From Amoebophrya sp. A120 (taxonomy: Eukaryota; Sar; Dinophyceae; Syndiniales; Amoebophryaceae): DNA of 64,000 bases. The notes under the pieces are model-generated. The model searched no databases. It saw nothing but the letters and a program-made list of their open reading frames with translations, and had not been told where the DNA came from. Numbering within the stretch: the stretch's first letter is position 1; every line of letters starts with the position of its first letter. The position numbers and the translations under genes are program-made. The stretch covers positions 2,917,250 to 2,981,249 of the forward strand of contig CAJINV010000002.1 of assembly GCA_905178155.1 (NCBI GenBank). The letters run 5' to 3'. Shown here piece after piece: positions 44,701 to 56,700 of the stretch.

Positions 44701-47700
44701 GCCAAGCGCGCAGAGTTTTGAAAAAAAAAAAAAAAAATCTGCATTACAACTCTGGCGTGGGGACGTTTTTGCACAGGACAGCTACACCAGCATCGTCATG
44801 GAGGAGAACAACCAGTCGATCTTTTACAAAGACTATCAAATGCAAATATGTCTGGGTCACTGGATGAAACTTGTAATGCTGAGTTACTTTTTAGTTGTAT
44901 TTGGAGGCCACAAATGATGGCTTAGCATGACAAGTTTCTGAGCTTATTCTAAGTGTTGCCTCTTCTCCATGAGAAATTGCGTCTCTGCATCACAGAGAAT
45001 AAATAAGTAGGGCTTTTGGGTACTAACGAGCATGACAGACTTAAGAGTATTGCTGGCCTAGCATGACAAACCTTGCACTTATTTTCCAGATGACCCAGAC
45101 ATACTTGCAATCGATAAGGAGGGAACTTTTTTTAACGATGCCCGGAGCACCCTGGAGGGCAACTTGGTCGACCCGCTAGTGGTATCAAATGTAAAAATGT
45201 CTGGGTCTGGAAGATTGTCATGCATATTTCGGATCACGCAAATGGCGTCTGATGCAGGCAAAAGCATCACAGATTTTGAACACGCCTCATAATGCCTGTC
45301 CCGCATGAGAAACTTCCTACTTGCGTGCCAAGAATAAGAAATGGACAGCTTTTGGCGCTCATGCAACGCAAATTTTTGTGTGTTCCTCCAGAGTTTGCGT
45401 CACAAGTTCCAACCCTTCCAGACCCAGACATTCTTATATTTGATAAGTGGGCGCCGCGGGGTTTGTGAAGGAGAAGGCGTGGCAGGGCATCCAGGCGGCG
45501 ATCACCACCGGCAACCGGGTCCGCCAGGAGCAACTGATGGCTCTGTACGAACACCAGGAGGACACGGAGGAAGCCCTTCGGGACAAAGTGTGGCAGACCC
45601 AGGAGTTTTTAAGGGACCAGCAGGTGTTTTGGACCGCGAAGCAGAGAGAGCTGCGCCGCATATCCAAGTCGCTGCGGGTGGAGGGCGCTGGAATATTAAA
45701 CCAGCAGCAGTCCACAGCAAAAGGAAGGGAGGCGAGGGCCATTGAAAGTTTCAGTCCAGCACAGGGCCTGCAAAACGAGTTCGGATCGTATTTTCTGAAC
45801 CACGAGCACGAAAACAATCCCCATTTCCACGTGGTGGAAGAGCAAGCGGACGCCTATGACGATGCGTTGTACGATGAGAACTATCAAATGCAAAAGCATC
45901 GTACTCGTATGGATTGCAGTCATGCATGACAAATCTGATTTTCTACCTGAATCTGCATAACAAATTCCATTTTTGTTCTTGAATAAATTTGTGATGCGAT
46001 TTCTACTAGTACGGTACTTTTGCATTGCATAAGAACGTCGACCACGTGATGAAGTACGGCTCTGTTACTGGCAAGGTGGCTCCGCGCGCCCTTTACAAAG
46101 TGAGGGCGGACATTCTGCAGGAACACAGTGTGGTCGACCTGAGCGTGTACTTCCGAGCACGAACTTACGTGGGTTGTTACCGCGACTCCGCCGAATCACG
46201 GGCGATGGAAGCACCGCGGAGGGAAGCAGGCCGCCTTATCAAAAGGAAAAATCCCCCCTCCCCATATCGAAACGAAATTTCTGATGCTGGATTTGCGTAC
46301 ACAAATCAGGTCTGTCTTGCTGGAGAGGACTGCAGGCATATACCAAGCCTGGGTCGAGAGGTTTTGACGTAGGGGACTAGCATGACAGACGTCGGCCCTG
46401 TATGCCCAACAGCATCACAAACCGCCGGCATAATGCGGCGGACTCTAAGGCTTTGCCTTCTTGCAAGACAGACAGCATTTGTGACCTCAAATCTGCATCA
46501 CAAATTTTCAGACGAATGCGTTTTCAATATGGGGAGGGGGGATTTTTCCTCCCAATACGCCTCCAGGGCAAACCCGTGTCCGTGTTCGAGTGCGCCATTT
46601 TGTGTGCGGATCGTCCGTATGGATTGTAAAAATGTCTGGGTCTGGAAGATTCTGATACTCGTCATGCATGTTTTGCATGAGCCATGATGTCGGTGATGCA
46701 TGCCCTAGCATCACAGATTTTTTGAGGGCTTCTTGATGCCTATTCCGCATGACAAATGCCCTCATCGCGTCGCACAAATTGCGTTCTCCTTGCTGCTCAT
46801 GCAATACAGATTTTTTTGGAATCCAAGTTCAGCATCACAAGTTTCATTCTTCCAGACCCAGACATTTTTGCATTTGATAGTCCGTTTTTCGCCCTGCAGG
46901 GCGGGGGACAATGCTGGTGCGCAAGTGAGCTCAATCAGAAACAGCTCCGAAGAGTTATAACCCGCTCAGGAGTTGTTACAATCTCACACGTTACAATAGA
47001 ATCTGAGATTTGTCTTGCATGATGAGCATGATCCAGCCAACTCTCATAGGGTCGTTGCGCATGACAAGTTCAGGAGCTCCAAACCTCCCTACATTCTGGC
47101 AAAATTTGTATTGCAAAAGGTGGAACGCTGTGCGAGTCTGTCATGCCCATCATGCAACAGCACAAATTTCAGTTTCTATTGTAACGTTTGAGATCATTGT
47201 AACGTTTGAGCAAGTCATAAGAGTTATGTCCACGTTAGAGCAGGAGGAGGGGGAGGGGGAGCAGCGGCAGTGGGGTGGGCGGCGCGGTATCCTCTTGACA
47301 ACGTCCCCACCCCAGAGCTGTCCTGCAAATCTGCATGCTGAAGATGTTTCTCATGCGGAGCCCCATGAGAAGCATTTTCCAGTCATGTTTTGGAATTTGT
47401 CATGCTCCAATCAGCATGATATAGTAGATCTGTGATACTGCTGAGCTAGCTCAAACAGCACTACAATACGAGTCCAAATTTGTCATGCAACACAGCCAAA
47501 GCTTGTGGATTTGTCTAGCCGAGTCACCATCTTGACTATGGGCGGGTGGGAACGTTTTTACATAGGATACGCACGAGGTCTTCTTTGAAGAAGGAAGTAT
47601 CAAAAGGAAAAATCCCCCCTCCCCATATCAAAGCGGAAATCTGTGATGCGGGATTTGTGTACACAAATCACATTTGTCTTGCTGGCAAGCACTGCACGCA

Positions 47701-50700
47701 GATGGCAAGCCTAAGGGGGGGCCTTTTGGTGTACTAGGGGCCTAGTCGATGGCAGACGTCTGCCCTGTAGGCCTTGCAGCATTTTTACAAACCGCCTGCG
47801 TGATTATATCGCGGCGGACTCTCTGGATTTGCCTTCTGGCAAGACAGACAGGATTCGTGGTTACAAATCTGCATCACAAATCTGCGGAAGGACATGTTTT
47901 CAATATGGGGACGAGGGGGGATCTTTCCTTTCGATAGGAAGACGCGAGCACAACTTCTACAAGTCGAGGATCCACCCCGGGCGAGGCTGAGGCTGAGGCC
48001 GCTGAGGAGGACAAGGATACGGATGTGAAAGACGAAGAAGATGAAGAGCGAAAAAAGAAAGAAGCAGACATCAGCTCCACCCGAAGACATTTCGCCATGC
48101 AGCCTTTTGCCAGGTACGGAGAGGCGCCACAGTCGGAGTGTAGTTCGGTGTGTGCCTACGCCGGGGACTACTGGAACGCGAACAGCTATGGAAGTGTCAG
48201 GATCGAAATCGTCCGAGTTTAATTTGTGATGCATAAAATCGAGGCCAGTTAGACCTACAGTTTGTAGTTGGCGCATGACAAATTTTCCCCGTCCTGGAAG
48301 CGAGTCTGTGATGCGGTTTAGGGCAAAGCGGCTGCCTTCTGTCATGCTAGTCAGCAGTCCAACTTTTGACCCTTACCAAGACTATAACTTGCCTTCCGTG
48401 CGTCCTCTGCAATAGAGTCACTTTTTGCGTCGCATTTTCTGCATGACAAATCATTTCAACTTTGACGATTTCAATCCTGACGCTTCCATAACAGCAAAAA
48501 TTCCGCAGGAGCACTGCAGGATACTGCCGCGTTCAACTGTGGGGGGAAGCTGCGCAACGCCGTCTATATCACGTGTAAAAGTGTCTGGGTCCTCTGGAAG
48601 GGCGCAACTTGTCATGCTAAATCTGAAGCATGCACAAATGATCTGTGTTGCATGATTACCAAAAATCGTCCAGTTTTGACCAAGTCGGGAGGGAATTTCT
48701 CATGCAGGATAGGCATGAGAGAGATCGCACAGAATCTGTCACGCTAGGTCCTGCATTCCAGACCTCATTGGTCATGGAAAAGCTGCACGACAAGTCGCAC
48801 ACTCTTCCAGGCCCAGACATTTTTGCATTTGATAGTCTACAAAGTTCCGCAGAACATGGCCGCCACGGTAGCCCTATCCTGTGCAAAAGTATCGTACTCG
48901 TATTGTAATCATGCATTACAAATTCTGTTCTTAAGGCAAATTAGCATTACAAATTTTATTTCTCACGCTGAGGAAATTTGTAATGCATTTATGCGAGTGC
49001 GATACTTTTGCAATTCATAAGCCCTCTACCTGCAGTTCGACACCGCCGAGTTTGAGGAAGGGTATGAGTATGATCACGGTCTTCACGGCGTCGAGCACGG
49101 TGAACAAGAACATCCTCAGATGGCGGGAGGCGAGCAAGAACAAAAAGTAGAAGTTGCTGGATCTTCTTTATCATCCTCGTCGCCCGGAGGTCATGAAGAT
49201 GCAGCGACAACACCAACATCTTCGGTGGGCAAGACGAAAAATGAAAAAAATCGCGCAGGGAACAAAGATGAACACCGTCCAGCGCAAGAACTACCACGCC
49301 CCCGGCCGATCCGCATCCCTTCCGCCGCAAACCGGCTATGGTATCGCGAGGTAAGCAAGCTGGTGGGCCGCGAATCCAACCGCCGGATTCGGCTTCCGTA
49401 CAGCCGCGCGAGTATGAAACTGTCAGGATTTAAATTCGACAAAGTTGAAAAATTTGTGATGCATAAAACCGATACCAGTTCGAACTCGAAGCCCAATTTC
49501 CAAGCGGCGCATGACAAATTTCGACGTCATCGAAATCCAGCTGAAGGCCTCCTTTGTCATGCTACTTCAGCAGCTCTATCCCAATCCCAAAGAACGCAAA
49601 CCCGAAACAGGCTTACAATCGACCTGACTTGCAATCCCTGCAAGACAGTCACTTCGTGCCTTCTATTTTATGCATCACAGATTATGTCAACTATGTCGAT
49701 GTCAATCCTGACACACCCATAGCGAGCCCCCAGGCCAAGGCCATCGCGTTGCAAAAGTTTCGTCAGCTCGCTGGGCGTCGGATGTTCCTGCAGTGCACCC
49801 GGTGCGACGAAGATTTTGCCACGCAGCACCCGTTTAGCAACCTACGACAAAACCTGGACCTGCAGAGCGACGCAATCTCGGTAAGGTTGGAGAAGAAGAG
49901 TGGGAAGGCTGGGGAATCAGGGCGTGCGGAACATGATGAAAAGGCTTCTAGAAGTCGGGAAAATGAAAATAAAAATGACCAGGAGCGGGGGGAGGACGAG
50001 GAGGACCTGGCTGTTCTCCAGTATAGCAGGTCCGTATTAGCAGACGAGGAGGAGATATGGAGAGAAAAAAGTTTATCACAGTCACTAATTTATTGCAGGG
50101 TTTGCATTACAAATTTTCTTGGCATCACAAATTTTCCTTGTATTGCAGAAACACTAGGGAAATCTCGAATAAAGTTTGGCTGTGATGCATGATTTTTACG
50201 CATGACAAACAGTTTTTTATTGCAAAAATGCGCATGAGTGATCGTGGCGAACTTTTTTTGTTTGATAGGAGAACAAGGCCTACAACAAGGCCTACCTTGC
50301 CGACACCGAGGTGGAGCACGAAGATATCAAATGCAAAAATGTAGTCTGGGTCTGGAAGGTTGGCGCTTGTGATGCTAACAACTTTGGGATCTGAATAAAA
50401 TAAAATCTATATACTACAAGGCCGCAGCTTATGTCGCGCAGTGGGAGGGTGAACGAGTGGACAGGGAGGAAAGAAAAACGCCAGAGGGTGGGCAAGGGAA
50501 AAAATTTCTGATGCAGGGCGGGGCCAGGCATCTGCGCCGCTGGCTTCTTGCTGAAAGAACGAAGGCGGAGCGCCATGGCGCCCGTGGTTCCCGTCGTTGT
50601 GCGAGCGCGAGGACTCCGCCCGCACTGTGCGCGCGCTTGCGTGGCGGCAAGCCTTAGGCCCCAGCAACAACGCAAAGCGCGGCAGCGGGCAGGCGCCAGT

Positions 50701-53700
50701 GGACGGAGGAAGGAAGCAGGGGAACAGTCCGCGCCATGCGAGGCGCTGGCGCGTGACGCCCCGCCCGCGCGTCTGCGGTGTGGCTCGTTCGTGCCGCCTG
50801 CCTGTTTGCCCCGCCCCTGCGCGCCTTGGTGCCATCCCCCGCCCTTCTCCCGCGCGCAGCCTTGCAGAGCAGGGGCTCGCTGGGGCCCCTGTCGCGCGCG
50901 TGGATGGAGGACGGGCGCCGGGGTGGGGCATTCAATCATTGCCCTCCAGGCGCAGGGGCCCACCACCCTCCCCCAGCACCCCCGGACAACAACGGCGCCC
51001 CCCGCGTTTGCTCGCATGCAATCTGTCCCGCCCCCGCCTGCTTCCCTCGCGCGCACCCTCCAAGACAGAGACGGCGGACGGTGGCGCCCTCTGCCGGCCT
51101 GCTCGTGAACAGAGGGAGGGCGCCGGGGGAGGGTGGTGGGCAGCCGGCAGCTGCTCGCCCGCAAGCGTGGCGCTGGGGCGCGGCTTTCCCTGCGCGAACA
51201 GAGAGAGGGCGCCGGGGGAGGGTGGTGGGCAGCTGCTCGCCTGGTGCTTGGCCGCCGGCGGCGTTCGCAGGCACGCCGTGCGTGCCCCCCGCCGTCTGTG
51301 CGCCCTCCGCCCGTGCTTCCCGTTTTCCCCGTGCCCCCCACCCGTTTTCCCCGTGCTCCCCGCACGCTTTCCCCGTGTTTCCCGCTTTCCCCGTGCTTCC
51401 CACCCGCTTTCCCCGTGCTTCCCACCCGCTTTCCCCGTGCTTCCCGCTTTCCCCGTGCTTCCCGCTTTCCCCAAGCTGCAAAACCGGGGCGGCAGGGTTT
51501 TGGGAGATTGTTGCAAAATATTTCCGCCTGAAAATATTTTTCGGGGATCGCAAAATATTTTGGGCCGCGAAATATTTTGGGCCGCGCAATATTTTGGGTC
51601 GCGAAATATTTTGGATCGAGAAATATTTTGCGTTGCAAAATATTTGGACTTGCGAAATATTTTAAGTTGCAAAAATTGGACTTGCGAAACATTTTGAGCC
51701 GCAAAATATTTGAAGTCGCAAAATGTTTGGAGTTGCAAAATATTTCGAGTTGCAAAATATTTGGAGTTGCAAAATATTTGGAGTTGCAAAATATTTCGAG
51801 TTGCGATGGGACTTGGGCGATTTGCCGTTTGCGATGTGACTTGGGCGATTCGCCGTTGGGCGATTCGCCGTCTGTGATGGGACTTGGGCGATTCGCCGTT
51901 CGGCGATTCGCCGTTTGCCATGGGACTTGGGCGATTCGTCGTTGGGCGATTCGCCGTTTGCCATGGGACTTGGGCGATTCGCCGTTGGCCGGCCGTTGGC
52001 CGATTTCGCATGCAAATCGCGACAGCTTTGGAAAGTTGGAGAACTGGCAAAAAATTTTCGGCGTGGGCGATTTTCCTCCCCTTTGCAAAATTCGAACTGC
52101 CCCCGCTCAGCAGGAAAGCTGAAAAACCGGGGAGGCGGGTTTTTGGGAGATTTTTGCAAAATATTTTCGTCTGAAAATATTTTTCGGGGATTGCAAAATA
52201 TTCGGGGTCGCAAAATATTTCGGGCCGCAAAATATTTTGGGTCGCAAAATATTTTGGGTCGCAAAATATTTTGCATTGCAAAATATTTGGACTTGCGAAA
52301 TATTTTGAGTTGCAAAATATTTGGACTTGCGAAATATTTTAAGCCGCAAAATATTTGAAGTCGCAAAATGTTTGGAGTTGCAAAATCTTTGGAGTTGCAA
52401 AATATTTCGGGTTGCGATGGGACTTGGGCGATTCGCCGTTGGGCGATTCGCCATCTGCGATGGGACTTGGGCGATTCGCCGTTGGGCGATTCGCCGTTTG
52501 CACTGGGACTTGGCCGATTCGCCGTTGGCCGTTGGCCGTTGGCCGATTTCGCAAATCGCGACAGCTTTGGAAAGTTTGAAAACTGCAAAAAAAATTCCGA
52601 CATGGGCGATATTCCTCCCCGTCGCAAAGTTTTAACTCGCACCGCTCAGCAATAGGAGTTATATGTATTGCATGATCAGCAAGAGGAGTCTAGTTCGTTG
52701 TAATTTGTGCCAGTACAACAACGCAGGCAGGGCATTTGTCATGCGGAAAAATAGGCATCAGGAAGCCCTCTGAAAATCTGTGATGCTAGCTCATGCATTA
52801 CAGACATCCTGGGTCATGCAAAATATGCATGACAAACCCGGAAATGTTCCAGACCCAGACATTTTTGCATTTGATAGAAGAGGACAGGAATCAAATCAGG
52901 GCTGGAGGTGTGAACGAGGAGGCTGGTGGAAAAAAGATCGTGGAAGATGATAACGAGCACCCCCACGGAGAAAAAGTTCTTGCTGCAGAGAAAGTGGATG
53001 TTGAGCACGAGCACGACGAGGAGGACCAGCACCTCCAGCTCCACCCCCGGCCCTTCCTATCACTGGACGCGACTATTTATCACAGTGCACATCAAGAACT
53101 CCCCGTTCCCTCATTTGTCCTGCAAAACAGCAAATCCAGGCTGTGCCCCTTGGCACTGTTTGCATGACAAACTCCGCAGGAGGCCGAAACAGTACTACAC
53201 TCCTGTGCAAATTTGTCATGGGCAGCCGGCATTCTTGCTGACGCTTGTATTGCCGTTCATGCTATACAAATGAGGGGGAGGGGGAGCTATGTGCACTCTC
53301 ATACCATTGACGCAGTGCGGTTTGGATTTTTCCACTTCCAGTGGAGAAACCCCGCGGACTATCCTGGTGAAAAACGTCCCCATTTTTCCGTAGTCAAGTT
53401 GGTAAATTTGCATACACAAATCTCCAAGTTTTAGGAGTATATGCATGACAAGTTTAAGTTTTGCGTTTGCCTCGTAGCGACGTGCTCCCGTTTAACTAGT
53501 GTAGCAGCATCACAGATCAAGAATATGATGCTGCTTGGAGCATGACAAATTCCGCAACACCACTAGAATACCCCTCTCATGGGGCTCCGCATGAGAAATA
53601 TTTTCAGCATGCCAATTTGCATGACAAAGACAACTCTGGGGAGGTGGGAACGTGTTTACAAATGATACGGACCCGCGCGGGGGACAGGAGTTCTCCTCGC

Positions 53701-56700
53701 CCGACGGTGGCGGGGCTTACACCATGCTGGAAGCCTTCCTCCATCCCGGCGCGTGGCACTTCTACCACGTATCACAGTGCACAACTCGTGGCCCCCCTCC
53801 CCCTCATTTGTAAAATGCAAAATCCCCAAATCCGGTCGGTGCCTTGCAGCACGAACTCTTTTGATGACAAATTCTGAGAGGAGCCCAAACCCAATCAGTA
53901 CCAGCACAGTCGGCGCATGAACTTGTCATGCTCAGGCTCCACGAGTGGTCTTGGTGTTTGTATAGCTGTTCATCCATGCCATACAAATGAGGGGGAGGGG
54001 GGGGTTGTGCACTGTCATACCACGCACCTAACGTTTGGAACAAGGAGCGGCTCTTGCTGGAACGTCGCGAGTATCCCGTGCAAAAGTATCGTACTCGTAT
54101 TGCAATCATGCATTACAAATCCTGTTCTTGAGGTAAATCAGCATTACAAATTTTATCCCTCATGCTGAAAAAATTTGTAATGCATTTATACGAGTACGAT
54201 ACTTTTGCAATTCATAGCGAGTTTCTGGGGGAGGCCGCGACGACAGCTGCGGCGCCCCATCGAAGGGGCCAGTACGAGCGACATGCAGACGACACTTATG
54301 CGCCCCACCTGTTTTTCCACTCCACCGGGATGAACGTGGGAGATTCGTCCGGCCAGGAATCCTCGCAGCACGGCAGCGCCACGGGCACCATGCTTATGGA
54401 GAGAAAAAAGTTTGTCGCAGTCACTAACTTGGAGGTTTTGCATTACAAATTTTTTAGCATTACAACTTTTCCTTGTATTGCAGAAACACAAAGGGAAATC
54501 CCGTATGAGGTTTGGCGGTGAAGACGCATTTTTACGCATGACAGGCATTTTTTGTATTGCAAAAATGCCCATGAGTGATCGTGACGAACTTTTTGCTTTC
54601 GATAATGCTCAGCTCGCACATGGCCGCCGGCGTCGGATCCGCCCTCGCGGCCACGGCCGATGGACTCCGGGGCCGGGACCAATTCCAGGAAGCAGGCCAG
54701 CGTAGTCTCTTACCCTCCCCAGGGAACGACCAACATCAATCGAACGGTGGAGCAGGAGGTGCCGGGCCTGGCGCGGGAGATGATAGTACTAGTGGTTCAA
54801 CAAGTACTATATCAAAGGAGCAAGTGAATCACTTTCAAAAGAATCATAGGGTCGAAAAAAAAAAAATTCGGAGCGTTCCCAACTGCCGTAGCGCCTGCAG
54901 CTTTTTTCCCCGCGCCAGACACAGCTGGTCGGTAGATTGCAGTGGGCGAATGCTTGAGAAGGCTGCGACCAAAAGCCCCAGGCGTCGCATTTTGGTAAGG
55001 AGAAGGCTGCGAGATGTAGTGCGCAGAAGATGCCATAGAAGATACCCCAAGACCAGCCCCAAAGCATCATACCGTGGGGCATAATGCTACTCCGCATGGT
55101 GCTACTGACGCACTATTCTTACTTTTGCCCTACTCTACTGTTACCAAGTGGCAGAAGTGGAACAGTGGAGGTGTAATCACTTGAGATGTGCAGCCTGTTT
55201 CAGACGAAAAAAAAGCCAAACCTACTTGATATCTGCTAGGGTGATTTGACGCGAAAAAGACGTGTTTCGGGCATCAATTTGATGCCAAAAATCGCGGTTT
55301 TTTGCAGGGGTGATTCAAGCAGATACTAAGCGGGAGGAGTCAAATGAATCATAGGGCTAATTGATAGCTACAAAACGCGAGGTGATTACACCTCTTTTTT
55401 TGCTTCGAAAAAGATGAATTTTTGGCAAAAATTGAGCTGTTTTCAGAAAATCCGACACCCTCGGGACGCTACGCCCGACGGTATGGAGGTGTAATCACTT
55501 CATTTTTATGGTGTCGCTTTTCCTATCTTTAGCAATGGGCTTGTGCTTGGTATTTTGGGTTGCGAATGCTTCCCCCGAGTTGTTTGCAAGCTATTCAGGC
55601 GCGATGGCCCCAGCGTCCACTCATGGCCATTGCGTTCGTCCCCCGTAGCCACCAACCAAATAGCGCAAACCTTATCGAGAAAGGCGCGACCTTCCTGAGG
55701 AGCGTCGCTGTGTCTCAGGTTGTTTGGTTGTATATATTGGGCGCTTCCTTATGCGTGCGAGCCGGGCCATGCACTGCGATACTTGGAAAGTTTTTTTTTT
55801 CCGTATGGTGATTCATTTGTAATGTGATTCATTTACCCCTGTGATATACTAGTGGCGAGACTTCTAGTAGTACAACTGCTAGTATTCTTTCAAAGAGCCT
55901 GTTGCTCCGCGGGGATTACAGTATCACGAGCGATGCGGCGTTGGACAAGTTCGACGCCAAGTCTTCCCAGGAGGCTATGGCGTTCTCAACTGTTACATTC
56001 TCAACTATTGCATGAATTTGCCATGCAAGAATGGCAAGAGTCAAAGGGCCAAGCTTGCTGCTTTTGCATCACAGACTTGACACAGATTTAGCTGCTGTTT
56101 AGCCTCTCGGAGATTTGTCATGCGAAGCAGCTTGATCATCTTGCGGCTTCAGGTTGTCTTGCATGACAAATTCATGTAACAGTTGAGAATGTAACTACGT
56201 TTGATTACTCCATAGAGGCCTTCGCGCTGTTTGGCATCCGGTGCGGGGAGCGACCGTTGATCGAGTTCTACCAGAACCGGCTTGTCTGCCTGAGCCAGTC
56301 CGGGCGGGGGATTTTTGACCATGCGGCAGCGATGTTCAAGCCCCGGAACTGCCGCACCTGCCGGCTCCTCTTATGCATTGCAAAAGTATCGTACTAGTAG
56401 AAATCGCATGACAAATTCCCTCAGCATGAGAAATAGAATTTGTCATGCGGGTTTGTCATAACAAAGGAATTTGCAATTATGCGCGGCCGCTGCGATTACT
56501 ACGAGTGCGATACAACTCTTGCAGTGCACAGCCCTACGATCTGAACGATTTACAGACGCAAGTGGCCGAGAAAGACCAAGCCGACGCCGTTATCAAATGT
56601 AAAAATGTCTGGGTCTGGAAGATTCCGGGATTTGTGATGCATATTTTGTATGATCCATGATTCATGTAATGCATGCTCTAGCATCACAGACTTTTAGAGG

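Larger units (their letters stand above)
51483..52650 (+). repeat. Tandem duplication of a ~530-640-base unit
   Basis: Unit 1 starts AACCGGGGCGGCAGGGTTTT near 51481, unit 2 AACCGGGGAGGCGGGTTTTT near 52123. Both proceed through GAAAATATTTTTCGGGGAT, a GCAAAATATTT array, a GGGACTTGGGCGATTCGCC array, and GCGACAGCTTTGGAAAGTT. Confidence 0.85.
50325..52876. mobile_element. Introner A carrying a 2.25-kb insert
   Basis: A-type ends (TATCAAATGC..GTCTGGGTCTGGAAG; CCAGACCCAGACATTTTTGC..GATA) and exact GAAGA duplication. Family A interior stops near 50411 and resumes near 52661; the insert between holds GC-rich DNA, minisatellites and a tandem duplication. Confidence 0.82.

Noticed and set aside
50292-52088. 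598-codon open frame on the minus strand
   Set aside because: It runs through GCAAAATATTT and GGGCGATTCGCC arrays and GC-rich DNA inside an A introner; the protein is a repeat product with no natural composition.
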